Shown: positions 16,422-22,011 of the stretch, one piece after another | Numbering within the stretch: position 1 is the stretch's first letter | Layout of the letters: each line of letters opens with the position of its first letter | Made by a program: the position numbers and the translations under genes | DNA from: Candidatus Levyibacteriota bacterium | GTDB taxonomy: Bacteria > Patescibacteriota > Microgenomatia > Levybacterales > UBA12049 | Assembly (NCBI GenBank): GCA_903872785.1 | Contig: CAIQLZ010000038.1 | Coordinates: 1-24,307, forward strand | Direction: 5' to 3' | DNA length: 24,307 bases | Notes under the pieces: generated by a model | Databases searched by the model: none | Told to the model about the DNA's origin: nothing | What the model saw: the letters and a program-made list of their open reading frames with translations, nothing else

Positions 16422-16511
16422 ATGATTAGCCGATTGGAGGTACTTTTGACTACATAGAGATTGCTTTGAGCTTCGGCTTAAGATCAAGCGACTATATGTA
16501 GTCGCTTTTTT
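16422..16511 (+). promoter_or_regulatory. Structured rplC leader with attenuator-like terminator
   Basis: The last hairpin is AGCGACTA (16487-16494), loop TATG, TAGTCGCT (16499-16506), running into six T (16506-16511), 14 nt before the rplC ATG. Upstream, GACTACATA (16448-16456) is complementary to TATGTAGTC (16495-16503), which would break that hairpin. Between them a stem with a TTCG tetraloop (16466-16481) can form. GGAGG at 16436-16440 is spaced 5 nt from a TTG that opens a three-codon ORF (TTG ACT ACA TAG) over the upstream arm. An 11-codon frame from ATG 16422 ends at the same TAG. The layout is that of a translation-sensitive attenuator; function is inferred. Confidence 0.6.
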
Positions 16512-16525
16512 GGTTTCTTGAGGAT

Positions 16526-17347
16526 ATGAATTCATTAATTGCAAAAAAAATAGAACAAGGACAAAAATTTCTGGAAAACGGAACACGCATTCCTGTCACG
16601 AAATTAAATGTTAATGGGAATGTTGTTGTTGTGATTAAAACAAAAGTCAAAGATCGATATTCTGCGGTTCAGTTGGGCTTTAATAAGAGAATAAAAGCAA
16701 GGAAACCTGAAAGCAACAAATCAATTTACAATCTCTTAAGAGAAGTGAGAATGGCGGATGCAGACATAGTGCCTGCTGTCGGAGATGTAATTAGGGCAAG
16801 TGAAATTTTCAAACCAGGTGATGTTATAAATGTTACCGGAGTATCTAAGGGAAAGGGATATGCCGGCGGAGTTAAAAGATATGGCTTTAAGGGGGGACCT
16901 CGAACTCACGGACAATCGGATAGGGAAAGAGCCCCGGGTTCTAGTGGAGCAAGTACAACTCCCGGAAGGGTATATAAAGGAAAAAGAATGGCAGGACGGA
17001 TGGGTCATGATCAAGTTACAATTAAAAATATAAGAATTATGTCTGTTGACGATAATTACGTTTTAGTTAAAGGTTTGGTTCCTGGTGGAAGAAATACTCT
17101 GTTAATGCTTAAGAAAGTCGGAGAGGATAAAAAGTTTATCCCTTTGCACTCCGAAACAACTGAACCGTCCCGCAATGCTTCGCATAGCGATGCAGACGGG
17201 GAGAAAAAAACAGAGCTAAAAGAAGAAAAAGTTGAAGAAAAAGTTGAAGAAGTTAAAATAGAAGAAACTAAAATTGAAGAAAAAGAGAGATTCGAAAAGT
17301 CGGCAGAAGAAGTAAAAGCAGAAAAAATTAAGGAGGAAAATAAATAA
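16526..17347 (+). CDS. rplC: 50S ribosomal protein L3 with acidic C-terminal tail
   Basis: L3 is an early assembly protein of the large subunit whose loop reaches toward the peptidyl transferase centre. The core is clear: GTRIPVTKLNV near the start, VTGVSKGKGYAGGVKRYGF, then GGPRTHGQSDRERAPGS and TTPGRVYKGKRMAGRMG, with the core ending near KKFIPL (about residue 209). The protein is 273 aa against 209 in E. coli. The extra 64 residues hold an in-frame palindromic repeat (codons 214-226) and then a Glu/Lys-rich, helix-prone tail rich in EEKVEE-like units. It heads the long ribosomal transcript. Its last codons carry AAGGAGG for rplD, and its stop overlaps the rplD start as TAATG. Confidence 0.96.
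   Translation: MNSLIAKKIEQGQKFLENGTRIPVTKLNVNGNVVVVIKTKVKDRYSAVQLGFNKRIKARKPESNKSIYNLLREVRMADADIVPAVGDVIRASEIFKPGDVINVTGVSKGKGYAGGVKRYGFKGGPRTHGQSDRERAPGSSGASTTPGRVYKGKRMAGRMGHDQVTIKNIRIMSVDDNYVLVKGLVPGGRNTLLMLKKVGEDKKFIPLHSETTEPSRNASHSDADGEKKTELKEEKVEEKVEEVKIEETKIEEKERFEKSAEEVKAEKIKEENK
17165..17199 (+). repeat. Palindromic element inside the rplC coding sequence
   Basis: Outer arms CCGTC (17165-17169) and GACGG (17195-17199) surround a nested near-palindrome: CGCAATGC and GCATAGCG around TTC, with one mismatch. It is GC-rich in an AT-rich gene, in frame, and encodes PSRNASHSDADG at the start of the L3 tail. Confidence 0.7.
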
Positions 17348-18258
17348 TGACTGTTAAAAATTCAAAAGTCAAAATTCAAAAGTCAAAAGCAAAAATCAAA
17401 ACTAAAAAGTCAGTAAAAAAAGTTGTTCTTAAAAAAACTACCAATACTGCTAAAACAGTTATAATGACAGCAAAGAAATCCCTGGCAAAAAAGACCAAAA
17501 TTGAGGCTAAAATTGCTGTTTCAAAATCCTCGAAAGGGTCAGGTCTAAGTACTCCCGTTTTTGACATAAAAGGAAAAATAGTCAGTCACATAGATCTTCC
17601 GCAACAGATATTTGGTGCTAAAATAAATGATTTACTTATTTCTCAAGCTGTGCGTGTTTATTTGGCAAATCAAAGACAGGGAACTACTAAGACAAAAAGC
17701 AGAGGAGAAGTTGATAAGACAACTAAAAAAGTATGGCAACAGAAGGGAACAGGAAGAGCAAGGCATGGTTCGAGAAGGGCTCCTATTTTTGTCGGCGGAG
17801 GACTTACCTTCGGCCCAAAACCCCGAGATTTGTCTCTTAATATTTCTAAAAAAATGAAAATTCTTGCTCTTTTCTCCGCACTTTCTTCAAAATTCAAAGA
17901 TAGTGAAATAAAAATCATAAAAGGACTGGAAGAAATTTTGCCTAAAACAAAATTAATGGCAGAAGTTTTGAAGAATTTAGGCATAAAAGAGGATGAAAAA
18001 GTTTTGTTGGTGCTATCAAGGAATGGTGTAGGATCAGAAAATGTTTATAGGGCTAGTCGTAATATTCAGGGATTAGAAATCTTAAGCGCAAATTCTCTTA
18101 ATGCATACAAAGTTTTGGATAATACATTGATTCTTATGATGAAAGATTCTATAAATAGTCTTGAAGATACTTTTATCCATCACCTTTCGAAAACTCACAA
18201 ACCGGACTTGAATACTTTCTTGAAAAAAGATGTTGGAGCTATTAAACACTCGAAATAA
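17347..18258 (+). CDS. rplD: 50S ribosomal protein L4 with basic N-terminal extension
   Basis: L4 lines part of the exit tunnel and helps start 50S assembly. The core begins near residue 70 (STPVFDIKGKIVSHIDLP). It shows the tunnel loop segment GTTKTKSRGEVDKTTKKVWQ, then QKGTGRARHGSRRAPIFVGGG and TFGPKPRDLS. The length is 303 aa, against about 200 in E. coli. The first ~68 residues are extremely Lys-rich with Ser/Thr/Val, likely disordered RNA-binding sequence, and start with a tandem DNA repeat. The end (HKPDLNTFLKKDVGAIKHSK) is also longer than usual. The start overlaps the rplC stop, and AAGGAGG lies 10 nt before the ATG, the clearest Shine-Dalgarno in the window. Confidence 0.95.
   Translation: MTVKNSKVKIQKSKAKIKTKKSVKKVVLKKTTNTAKTVIMTAKKSLAKKTKIEAKIAVSKSSKGSGLSTPVFDIKGKIVSHIDLPQQIFGAKINDLLISQAVRVYLANQRQGTTKTKSRGEVDKTTKKVWQQKGTGRARHGSRRAPIFVGGGLTFGPKPRDLSLNISKKMKILALFSALSSKFKDSEIKIIKGLEEILPKTKLMAEVLKNLGIKEDEKVLLVLSRNGVGSENVYRASRNIQGLEILSANSLNAYKVLDNTLILMMKDSINSLEDTFIHHLSKTHKPDLNTFLKKDVGAIKHSK
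17360..17387 (+). repeat. 14-nt tandem duplication at the start of rplD
   Basis: ATTCAAAAGTCAAA occurs twice in direct succession (17360-17373 and 17374-17387). The period is not a multiple of three, so the two units are read in different frames (parts of NSKVK and IQKSK). Confidence 0.75.
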
Positions 18259-18260
18259 TT

Positions 18261-18569
18261 ATGAATATAAAAGATGTTATCATCACGCCAATTATAACCG
18301 AAAAATCAATGAGAGATGCGGGTAGAGGAAGATGTACTTTTAAGGTCGCTTTAGCAGCAAATAAAATTGTTATTAAGCAGGCAATTGAAGAAAAATTTAA
18401 GGTGAAAGTATTGAAGACATTTGTAAGTCTTGTCAAGGGAAAAACCGGTAGACGCGGAGCAAGAAGGGAGGAATTTATAAAAACTGCATGGAAAAAAGCA
18501 ACTGTTCAATTAGCAAAAGATCAAAAAATTCCACTTTTTGATGTGGGAGGGCAGGAAGAGAAAAAATAA
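18261..18569 (+). CDS. rplW: 50S ribosomal protein L23
   Basis: L23 sits at the tunnel exit, where trigger factor and SRP dock. The 102-aa product shows the family pattern: IITPIITEKSMRDAGRGRCTF at the start, then VALAANKIVIKQAIEEKFKVKV, an extended RNA-binding loop with VKGKTGRRGARREEF, and WKKATVQLAKDQKIPLFD. The length is normal. It starts 2 nt after the rplD stop with no Shine-Dalgarno, so translation is probably coupled. The rplB start follows 1 nt after its stop. Confidence 0.95.
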   Translation: MNIKDVIITPIITEKSMRDAGRGRCTFKVALAANKIVIKQAIEEKFKVKVLKTFVSLVKGKTGRRGARREEFIKTAWKKATVQLAKDQKIPLFDVGGQEEKK

Positions 18570-18570
18570 T

Positions 18571-19311
18571 ATGAGCAAACTTAAATTTATCAGAAAGAAA
18601 AATTCAGGACGAGATGTATCAGGACAAGTTACCGTTAGGCATCAGGGCGGAGAACACAAACGCTTTATGCGTTTTATTGATTTTAAGCGTAACAAATTCG
18701 GAATCGAAGGAAAAGTAAATTCCATTGAGTATGATCCGAACAGAACTACAGAAATTGCTCTTATTCATTATGCTGACGGGGATAAGATGTATATTCTAAG
18801 CCCACTTGGCTTAAAAGTGGGAGATGTAGTAAAATCGGGTCCTGAAGCTGAAATTAAATTGGGGAATGCGCTTCCGTTAAAAGCGCTTCCTCTTGGAACT
18901 ATTATTCATAACGTGGAACTTTCACCAGGTCGTGGCGGACAAATGGGTAGAAGCGCAGGAGCAGGAATTATTGTTCAGGCTAAAGAAGGGCAGAATATTG
19001 ATTTAAAACTTCCGTCAGGAGAAATCAGAAGAGTTGACGGTGATTGTTTTGGGACAGTCGGAACGTTGGGAAATATTGATTGGAAGAACGAAGTTATTGG
19101 TAAAGCAGGCCGAACTAGACACATGGGAATTAGGCCTACTGTTAGAGGAGTTGCTCAGAATCCAAGGTCACATGCTCATGGAGGGGGAGAAGGTCGAAGC
19201 GGAATCGGAAGAAAAAGACCTATGACGTATTCAGGACGTGTTGCTGTCGGAAAGACCAGGAAAAAGAAAAAATATTCGGATAAGTACATATTGCAAAGGA
19301 GAAAAAAATAA
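18571..19311 (+). CDS. rplB: 50S ribosomal protein L2, short N-terminus
   Basis: L2 bridges the subunits and is needed for peptidyl transferase activity. Core motifs are VTVRHQGGEHKRFMRFIDFKR, SIEYDPNRTTEIALIHYADG and GVAQNPRSHAHGGGEGRSG, the last holding the conserved His pair. Compared with E. coli L2 (273 aa), about 29 residues are missing before the RHxGG motif; total here is 246 aa. An open frame continues 33 nt further up to 18538, but the ATG at 18571, 1 nt after the rplW stop and behind an AGGAAGAG, is the better start. The stop overlaps the rpsS start (TAATG). Confidence 0.95.
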   Translation: MSKLKFIRKKNSGRDVSGQVTVRHQGGEHKRFMRFIDFKRNKFGIEGKVNSIEYDPNRTTEIALIHYADGDKMYILSPLGLKVGDVVKSGPEAEIKLGNALPLKALPLGTIIHNVELSPGRGGQMGRSAGAGIIVQAKEGQNIDLKLPSGEIRRVDGDCFGTVGTLGNIDWKNEVIGKAGRTRHMGIRPTVRGVAQNPRSHAHGGGEGRSGIGRKRPMTYSGRVAVGKTRKKKKYSDKYILQRRKK

Positions 19312-19595
19312 TGGGAAGAAGTATAAAAAAGGGTCCATTCATTGACCCAAAACTTTTGAAAAAAATAATGAAGCAAAAACAGATGGGAGATAAGTCTGCT
19401 ATCAAAACGTGGGCAAGATCAAGCCAGATTTCGCCTGAGTTTATTGGTCATACGCTAGCAATTCATAATGGAAAAAATTTCATAACAGTACTTGTGCTTG
19501 AGGGAATGGTCGGACATAGACTTGGGGAATTCGCACCGACCAGAACATTTAGAAGTCATGGAAGAGTTGTGGCAAGAGAAATATCTAAGACATAA
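19311..19595 (+). CDS. rpsS: 30S ribosomal protein S19
   Basis: S19 is in the 30S head and forms a complex with S13 near the A site. The 94-aa sequence is canonical: MGRSIKKGPFIDPKLLKKI, IKTWARSSQISPEFIGHT, LAIHNGKNFITVLV, MVGHRLGEFAPTRTFRSHG. AAGGAG lies about 8 nt before the ATG inside the end of rplB, and the start overlaps the rplB stop by one base. It is followed by the largest gap inside this operon (78 nt), filled by a palindromic repeat. Confidence 0.97.
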   Translation: MGRSIKKGPFIDPKLLKKIMKQKQMGDKSAIKTWARSSQISPEFIGHTLAIHNGKNFITVLVLEGMVGHRLGEFAPTRTFRSHGRVVAREISKT

Positions 19596-19602
19596 AGAAT
19601 AA

Positions 19603-19660
19603 TGTCATTTTGAACTTATTTCGGAATCCTATGAGATTCTTAAATAAATTCAGGATGACA
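19603..19660. repeat. 58-nt imperfect palindrome between rpsS and rplV
   Basis: The element starts TGTCATTTTGAA and ends TTCAGGATGACA; the arms continue inward as CTTATTTCGGAATC against GATTCTTAAATAAA. Nearly all of the 26-nt arms can pair in RNA if G-U pairs are allowed, around CTATGA. An AGGAG for rplV lies just after it. It looks like a small intergenic palindromic (MITE- or REP-like) repeat. A half copy is at 16344-16364. Confidence 0.85.
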
Positions 19661-19673
19661 CAGGAGAATAATT

Positions 19674-20009
19674 ATGGAAATTATAGCAATAAATCGCGCA
19701 ATTAGAATATCGCCTCGCAAAGTAAGATTAGTTGCTGATAGCATACGAAATCTTTCTTTGGAAAAAGCTCTCAGCGTGCTTGATATGACACAAAAAAGAG
19801 GATCAAGCGTACTAAAAGCTTTATTTAAAAATGCAATTGCAAATGCAGTCAATAATGCGAAAAAAAATAGGGATTCTCTTACAATTAAAAAGATAGAAGT
19901 ATGGGATGGACCCGCGATTAAAAGATTTCATCCATCGACAAGAGGAAGAGTGCATCCTTACAAAAAAAGAAGTAGTCATATAAAAATAGTATTGGAGGCA
20001 AAAGAATAA
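19674..20009 (+). CDS. rplV: 50S ribosomal protein L22
   Basis: L22 lines the exit tunnel with its long hairpin loop. The 111-aa product has the usual length, with AINRAIRISPRKVRLVAD at the start, a middle helix KALFKNAIANAVNNAKKN, and a tunnel loop near KRFHPSTRGRVHPYKKRSSH that ends in IKIVLEAKE. AGGAG stands about 8 nt before the ATG, just outside the upstream palindrome. It is followed by rpsC one base after the stop. Confidence 0.96.
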   Translation: MEIIAINRAIRISPRKVRLVADSIRNLSLEKALSVLDMTQKRGSSVLKALFKNAIANAVNNAKKNRDSLTIKKIEVWDGPAIKRFHPSTRGRVHPYKKRSSHIKIVLEAKE

Positions 20010-20010
20010 T

Positions 20011-20658
20011 ATGGGACAAAAAGTTAATCCACAAATTTTAAGACTAGGAACAATTTACAATTGGAGCAGCCGTTGGTTTGATGATAAAAAATATAAGGAA
20101 GTACTTTTGGAAGATTATAATTTAAGGCGTGCTCTTATGGCTAAATTGGCAGGTGCAGGAGTGTCCGAAATTGAAATAGAAAGATCTATCAATAGTTTGA
20201 AATTGACAGTTAATGTTTCAAAGCCTGGTATGGTAATTGGCCGAGGAGGGTCAGGTTTGGAAGAAATAAAAGATTATTTATATAAATTTCTAAAAATTAA
20301 AAAGAATTCTAAATCAGCCCCTAAAGTAGATATTAGAATAGAACCGATTAAAGAACCAAGCTTAGACGCATTTTTGGTTGCCAAAAATATCTCGGATCAA
20401 CTGATAAAACGTCTTCCTCACAGAAGAGTTTTAGCTCAGACTATAGAGAGGGTCATGGGGGCAGGTGCTAATGGTATTAGAATTATTATCTCAGGACGTG
20501 TCGGCGGAGCTGAAATAGGTAGAAAAGAAAAAATGCAAAAGGGAACAGTTCCGTTGTCAACCATCAGAGAGAGAATAAGTTTTGCAAGTGTCCCAGCGCT
20601 AACTAAAAAAGGATACATTGGCGTAAAAGTTTGGATAAATAAAGGAGAAGGAAAATAA
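20011..20658 (+). CDS. rpsC: 30S ribosomal protein S3
   Basis: S3 is at the mRNA entry channel and takes part in helicase action. It starts MGQKVNPQILRLG. The KH domain shows VSKPGMVIGRGGSGLEEIK (about residues 69-87). The C-terminal domain shows RRVLAQTIERVMGAGANGIR, ISGRVGGAEIGRKEK and GTVPLSTIRERISF. The length is 215 aa, slightly shorter than E. coli (233 aa) at the C-terminus. GGAGG lies about 11 nt before the ATG within the end of rplV. Spacing to both neighbours is one base. Confidence 0.96.
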   Translation: MGQKVNPQILRLGTIYNWSSRWFDDKKYKEVLLEDYNLRRALMAKLAGAGVSEIEIERSINSLKLTVNVSKPGMVIGRGGSGLEEIKDYLYKFLKIKKNSKSAPKVDIRIEPIKEPSLDAFLVAKNISDQLIKRLPHRRVLAQTIERVMGAGANGIRIIISGRVGGAEIGRKEKMQKGTVPLSTIRERISFASVPALTKKGYIGVKVWINKGEGK

Positions 20659-20659
20659 T

Positions 20660-21079
20660 ATGTTAGTTCCAAAAAGAGCAAAATACAGAAAGCAACAAAA
20701 AGGCCGGGTAAGAGGAAAAGCTCATAAAGGAGTTAAAGTTTCTTTTGGTGAATTCGGCCTTTTAACAGAAGATAGGGGATTAATTACAAGTAGACAAATA
20801 GAAGCAGCAAGACGAGCAATAACTCATTATACTCAAAGGGGAGGAAGACTTTGGATAAGAATTTTTCCCCATAAACCAATTACCAAAAAGCCCGCTGAAA
20901 CGCGTATGGGCGGAGGCAAGGGAGATGTGTTTGAATTCGTTGCACCCGTTAAGCCGGGAAGAATGCTTTTTGAAATGAGTGGAGTTACAAAGGATATTGC
21001 TTTTGCTGCGTTGAGACTCGCATCGTATAAATTAAATGTAAAAACAAGAATTGTTGTAAAGTCTGAATACAATATTTAA
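20660..21079 (+). CDS. rplP: 50S ribosomal protein L16
   Basis: L16 contacts the A-site tRNA and organises helices near the peptidyl transferase centre. The 139-aa product has normal length and motifs: MLVPKRAKYRKQQKGRVRG, FGEFGLLTEDRGLITSRQIE, RRAITHYTQRGGRLWIRIFP, PITKKPAETRMGGGKGDV and RMLFEMSGV. GGAGAAGG precedes the ATG inside the end of rpsC. After the stop comes a 49-nt doublet palindrome leading into rpmC. Confidence 0.97.
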   Translation: MLVPKRAKYRKQQKGRVRGKAHKGVKVSFGEFGLLTEDRGLITSRQIEAARRAITHYTQRGGRLWIRIFPHKPITKKPAETRMGGGKGDVFEFVAPVKPGRMLFEMSGVTKDIAFAALRLASYKLNVKTRIVVKSEYNI

Positions 21080-21082
21080 ATT

Positions 21083-21131
21083 ATGACCCGTTCGACAAAA
21101 TCAGGGTCATATTGAGTTTAATCGTAATATG
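21083..21131 (+). repeat. Doublet palindrome, copy 2 (rplP-rpmC gap)
   Basis: The first palindrome (21083-21110) starts ATGACCC and ends GGGTCAT, with GTTCGACAA inside. The second part (21108-21131) reads CATATTGAG and later AATCG, ending in the ATG of rpmC. It has the same 49-nt length as copies 1 and 3. Here GAGG has become GAGT, and no Shine-Dalgarno remains. Confidence 0.8.
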
Positions 21132-21353
21132 AAATCAAAAGATAAAAAAGAACTACATCAAAAAAGTATAAAAGAATTAGAAAATTTAATTGCAGAAGCA
21201 AAGAATGCGCTTGTCGGACTAAAATTAGATAAAACACAGAATAAGCTGAAAAACACAAGTCTTCTTTCTGTCAAAAGAAGAGAAGTAGCGCAGATGTTAA
21301 CAGTTAAAAGATTAAAAGAATTAGTGGAGATTCAGGTTAAGAAAAAAGAATAA
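21129..21353 (+). CDS. rpmC: 50S ribosomal protein L29
   Basis: L29 lies by the tunnel exit next to L23. The 74-aa product is two charged helices with the family pattern IKELENLIAEAKNALVGLKL, followed by NKLKNTSLLSVKRREVAQM. It has a slightly longer Lys-rich start and end than the 63-aa E. coli protein. Its ATG is the last three bases of the upstream repeat and has no visible Shine-Dalgarno. It is followed one base after the stop by rpsQ. Confidence 0.92.
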   Translation: MKSKDKKELHQKSIKELENLIAEAKNALVGLKLDKTQNKLKNTSLLSVKRREVAQMLTVKRLKELVEIQVKKKE

Positions 21354-21354
21354 T

Positions 21355-21585
21355 ATGAAAAAAATATTTAATGGAGTTATTGTTTCGGTCAAAATGCAGA
21401 GAACGGCAATAGTTAAAATTACGAGGAAATATCCTCATCCTCTGTATAAAAAACTTATTAAAAGAGACAATAGAATTAAAGTTGACGTCGCGACTTTTGC
21501 TCCTGCTGTCGGAGATAACGTAAAAATAATAGAGGTAAAACCGATTTCAAAAACCAAACATTTTAGAATATTGGAGGTAATTTAA
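21355..21585 (+). CDS. rpsQ: 30S ribosomal protein S17
   Basis: S17 is a primary 16S-binding protein with an OB fold. The 76-aa product shows FNGVIVSVKMQRTAIVKITR, YPHPLYKKLIKRDNRIKVD and VGDNVKIIEVKPISKTKHF, all typical. The length is normal. It follows rpmC by one base (TAATATG) and precedes rplN by one base. This is the last gene of the classical S10 operon; the spc genes continue without a gap. Confidence 0.95.
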   Translation: MKKIFNGVIVSVKMQRTAIVKITRKYPHPLYKKLIKRDNRIKVDVATFAPAVGDNVKIIEVKPISKTKHFRILEVI

Positions 21586-21586
21586 A

Positions 21587-21961
21587 ATGGTTCAACATAG
21601 AACGATATTGAAGGTTGCAGATAATAGTGGCGCAAAATCGCTTGAGGTCATCCATGTTTTTGGAGGATCTAAAAGGAGATATGGACATATTGGAGACGTA
21701 TTAAACTGTGTAGTTAAAGGAGCAAGTTCTATTGGAACGATTAAAGACAGTCAGATTGTAAAAGTTGTTCTCGTCAGAACTAGAAAAGAAAAAAGAAGGC
21801 AAGATGGGTCTTTTATTAGATTTTCTGATAATGCGGGAGTGGTAATAGATAATGCAAAGGATAAGAATCCGATAGGAACAAGAATTTTTGGTCCGATCGC
21901 CCGAGAAATAAAAGACAAAGGTTTTTCAAAAATTGCAAGTATGGCAATTGAAGTTATTTAA
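21587..21961 (+). CDS. rplN: 50S ribosomal protein L14
   Basis: L14 is at the subunit interface and binds the silencing factor RsfS in other bacteria. The 124-aa sequence has LKVADNSGAKSLEVIHVFGG, RRYGHIGDVLNCVVKGA, VLVRTRKEKRRQDGSFIRF and IGTRIFGPIAREI. Length and order are normal. GGAGG stands about 8 nt before the ATG in the end of rpsQ. The stop is 1 nt before the third doublet palindrome. Confidence 0.96.
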   Translation: MVQHRTILKVADNSGAKSLEVIHVFGGSKRRYGHIGDVLNCVVKGASSIGTIKDSQIVKVVLVRTRKEKRRQDGSFIRFSDNAGVVIDNAKDKNPIGTRIFGPIAREIKDKGFSKIASMAIEVI

Positions 21962-21962
21962 T

Positions 21963-22011
21963 ATGACCAGTCCGACAAATTAAAGGTCATAGTAAGGAAA
22001 TCGAATTTATG
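21963..22011 (+). repeat. Doublet palindrome, copy 3 (rplN-rplX gap)
   Basis: The first palindrome (21963-21990) starts ATGACC and ends GGTCAT with CCGACAA inside. The second part (21988-22011) reads CATAGTAAGGAAATCG, ending TTTATG, where ATG is the rplX start. Apart from one base this second part equals that before rpoC, although the two genes are about 16 kb apart. AAGGAAA can serve as Shine-Dalgarno. Confidence 0.85.

Noticed and set aside
18538..18570. Upstream start for L2 at 18538
   Set aside because: The 11 added residues overlap rplW coding sequence and resemble no L2 N-terminus; the ATG at 18571 is directly after the rplW stop with a purine-rich site before it.
5604..22011. The three similar spacers as a CRISPR array or an insertion sequence
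   Set aside because: They are single, widely separated copies within operons, with no regular spacers and no transposase.
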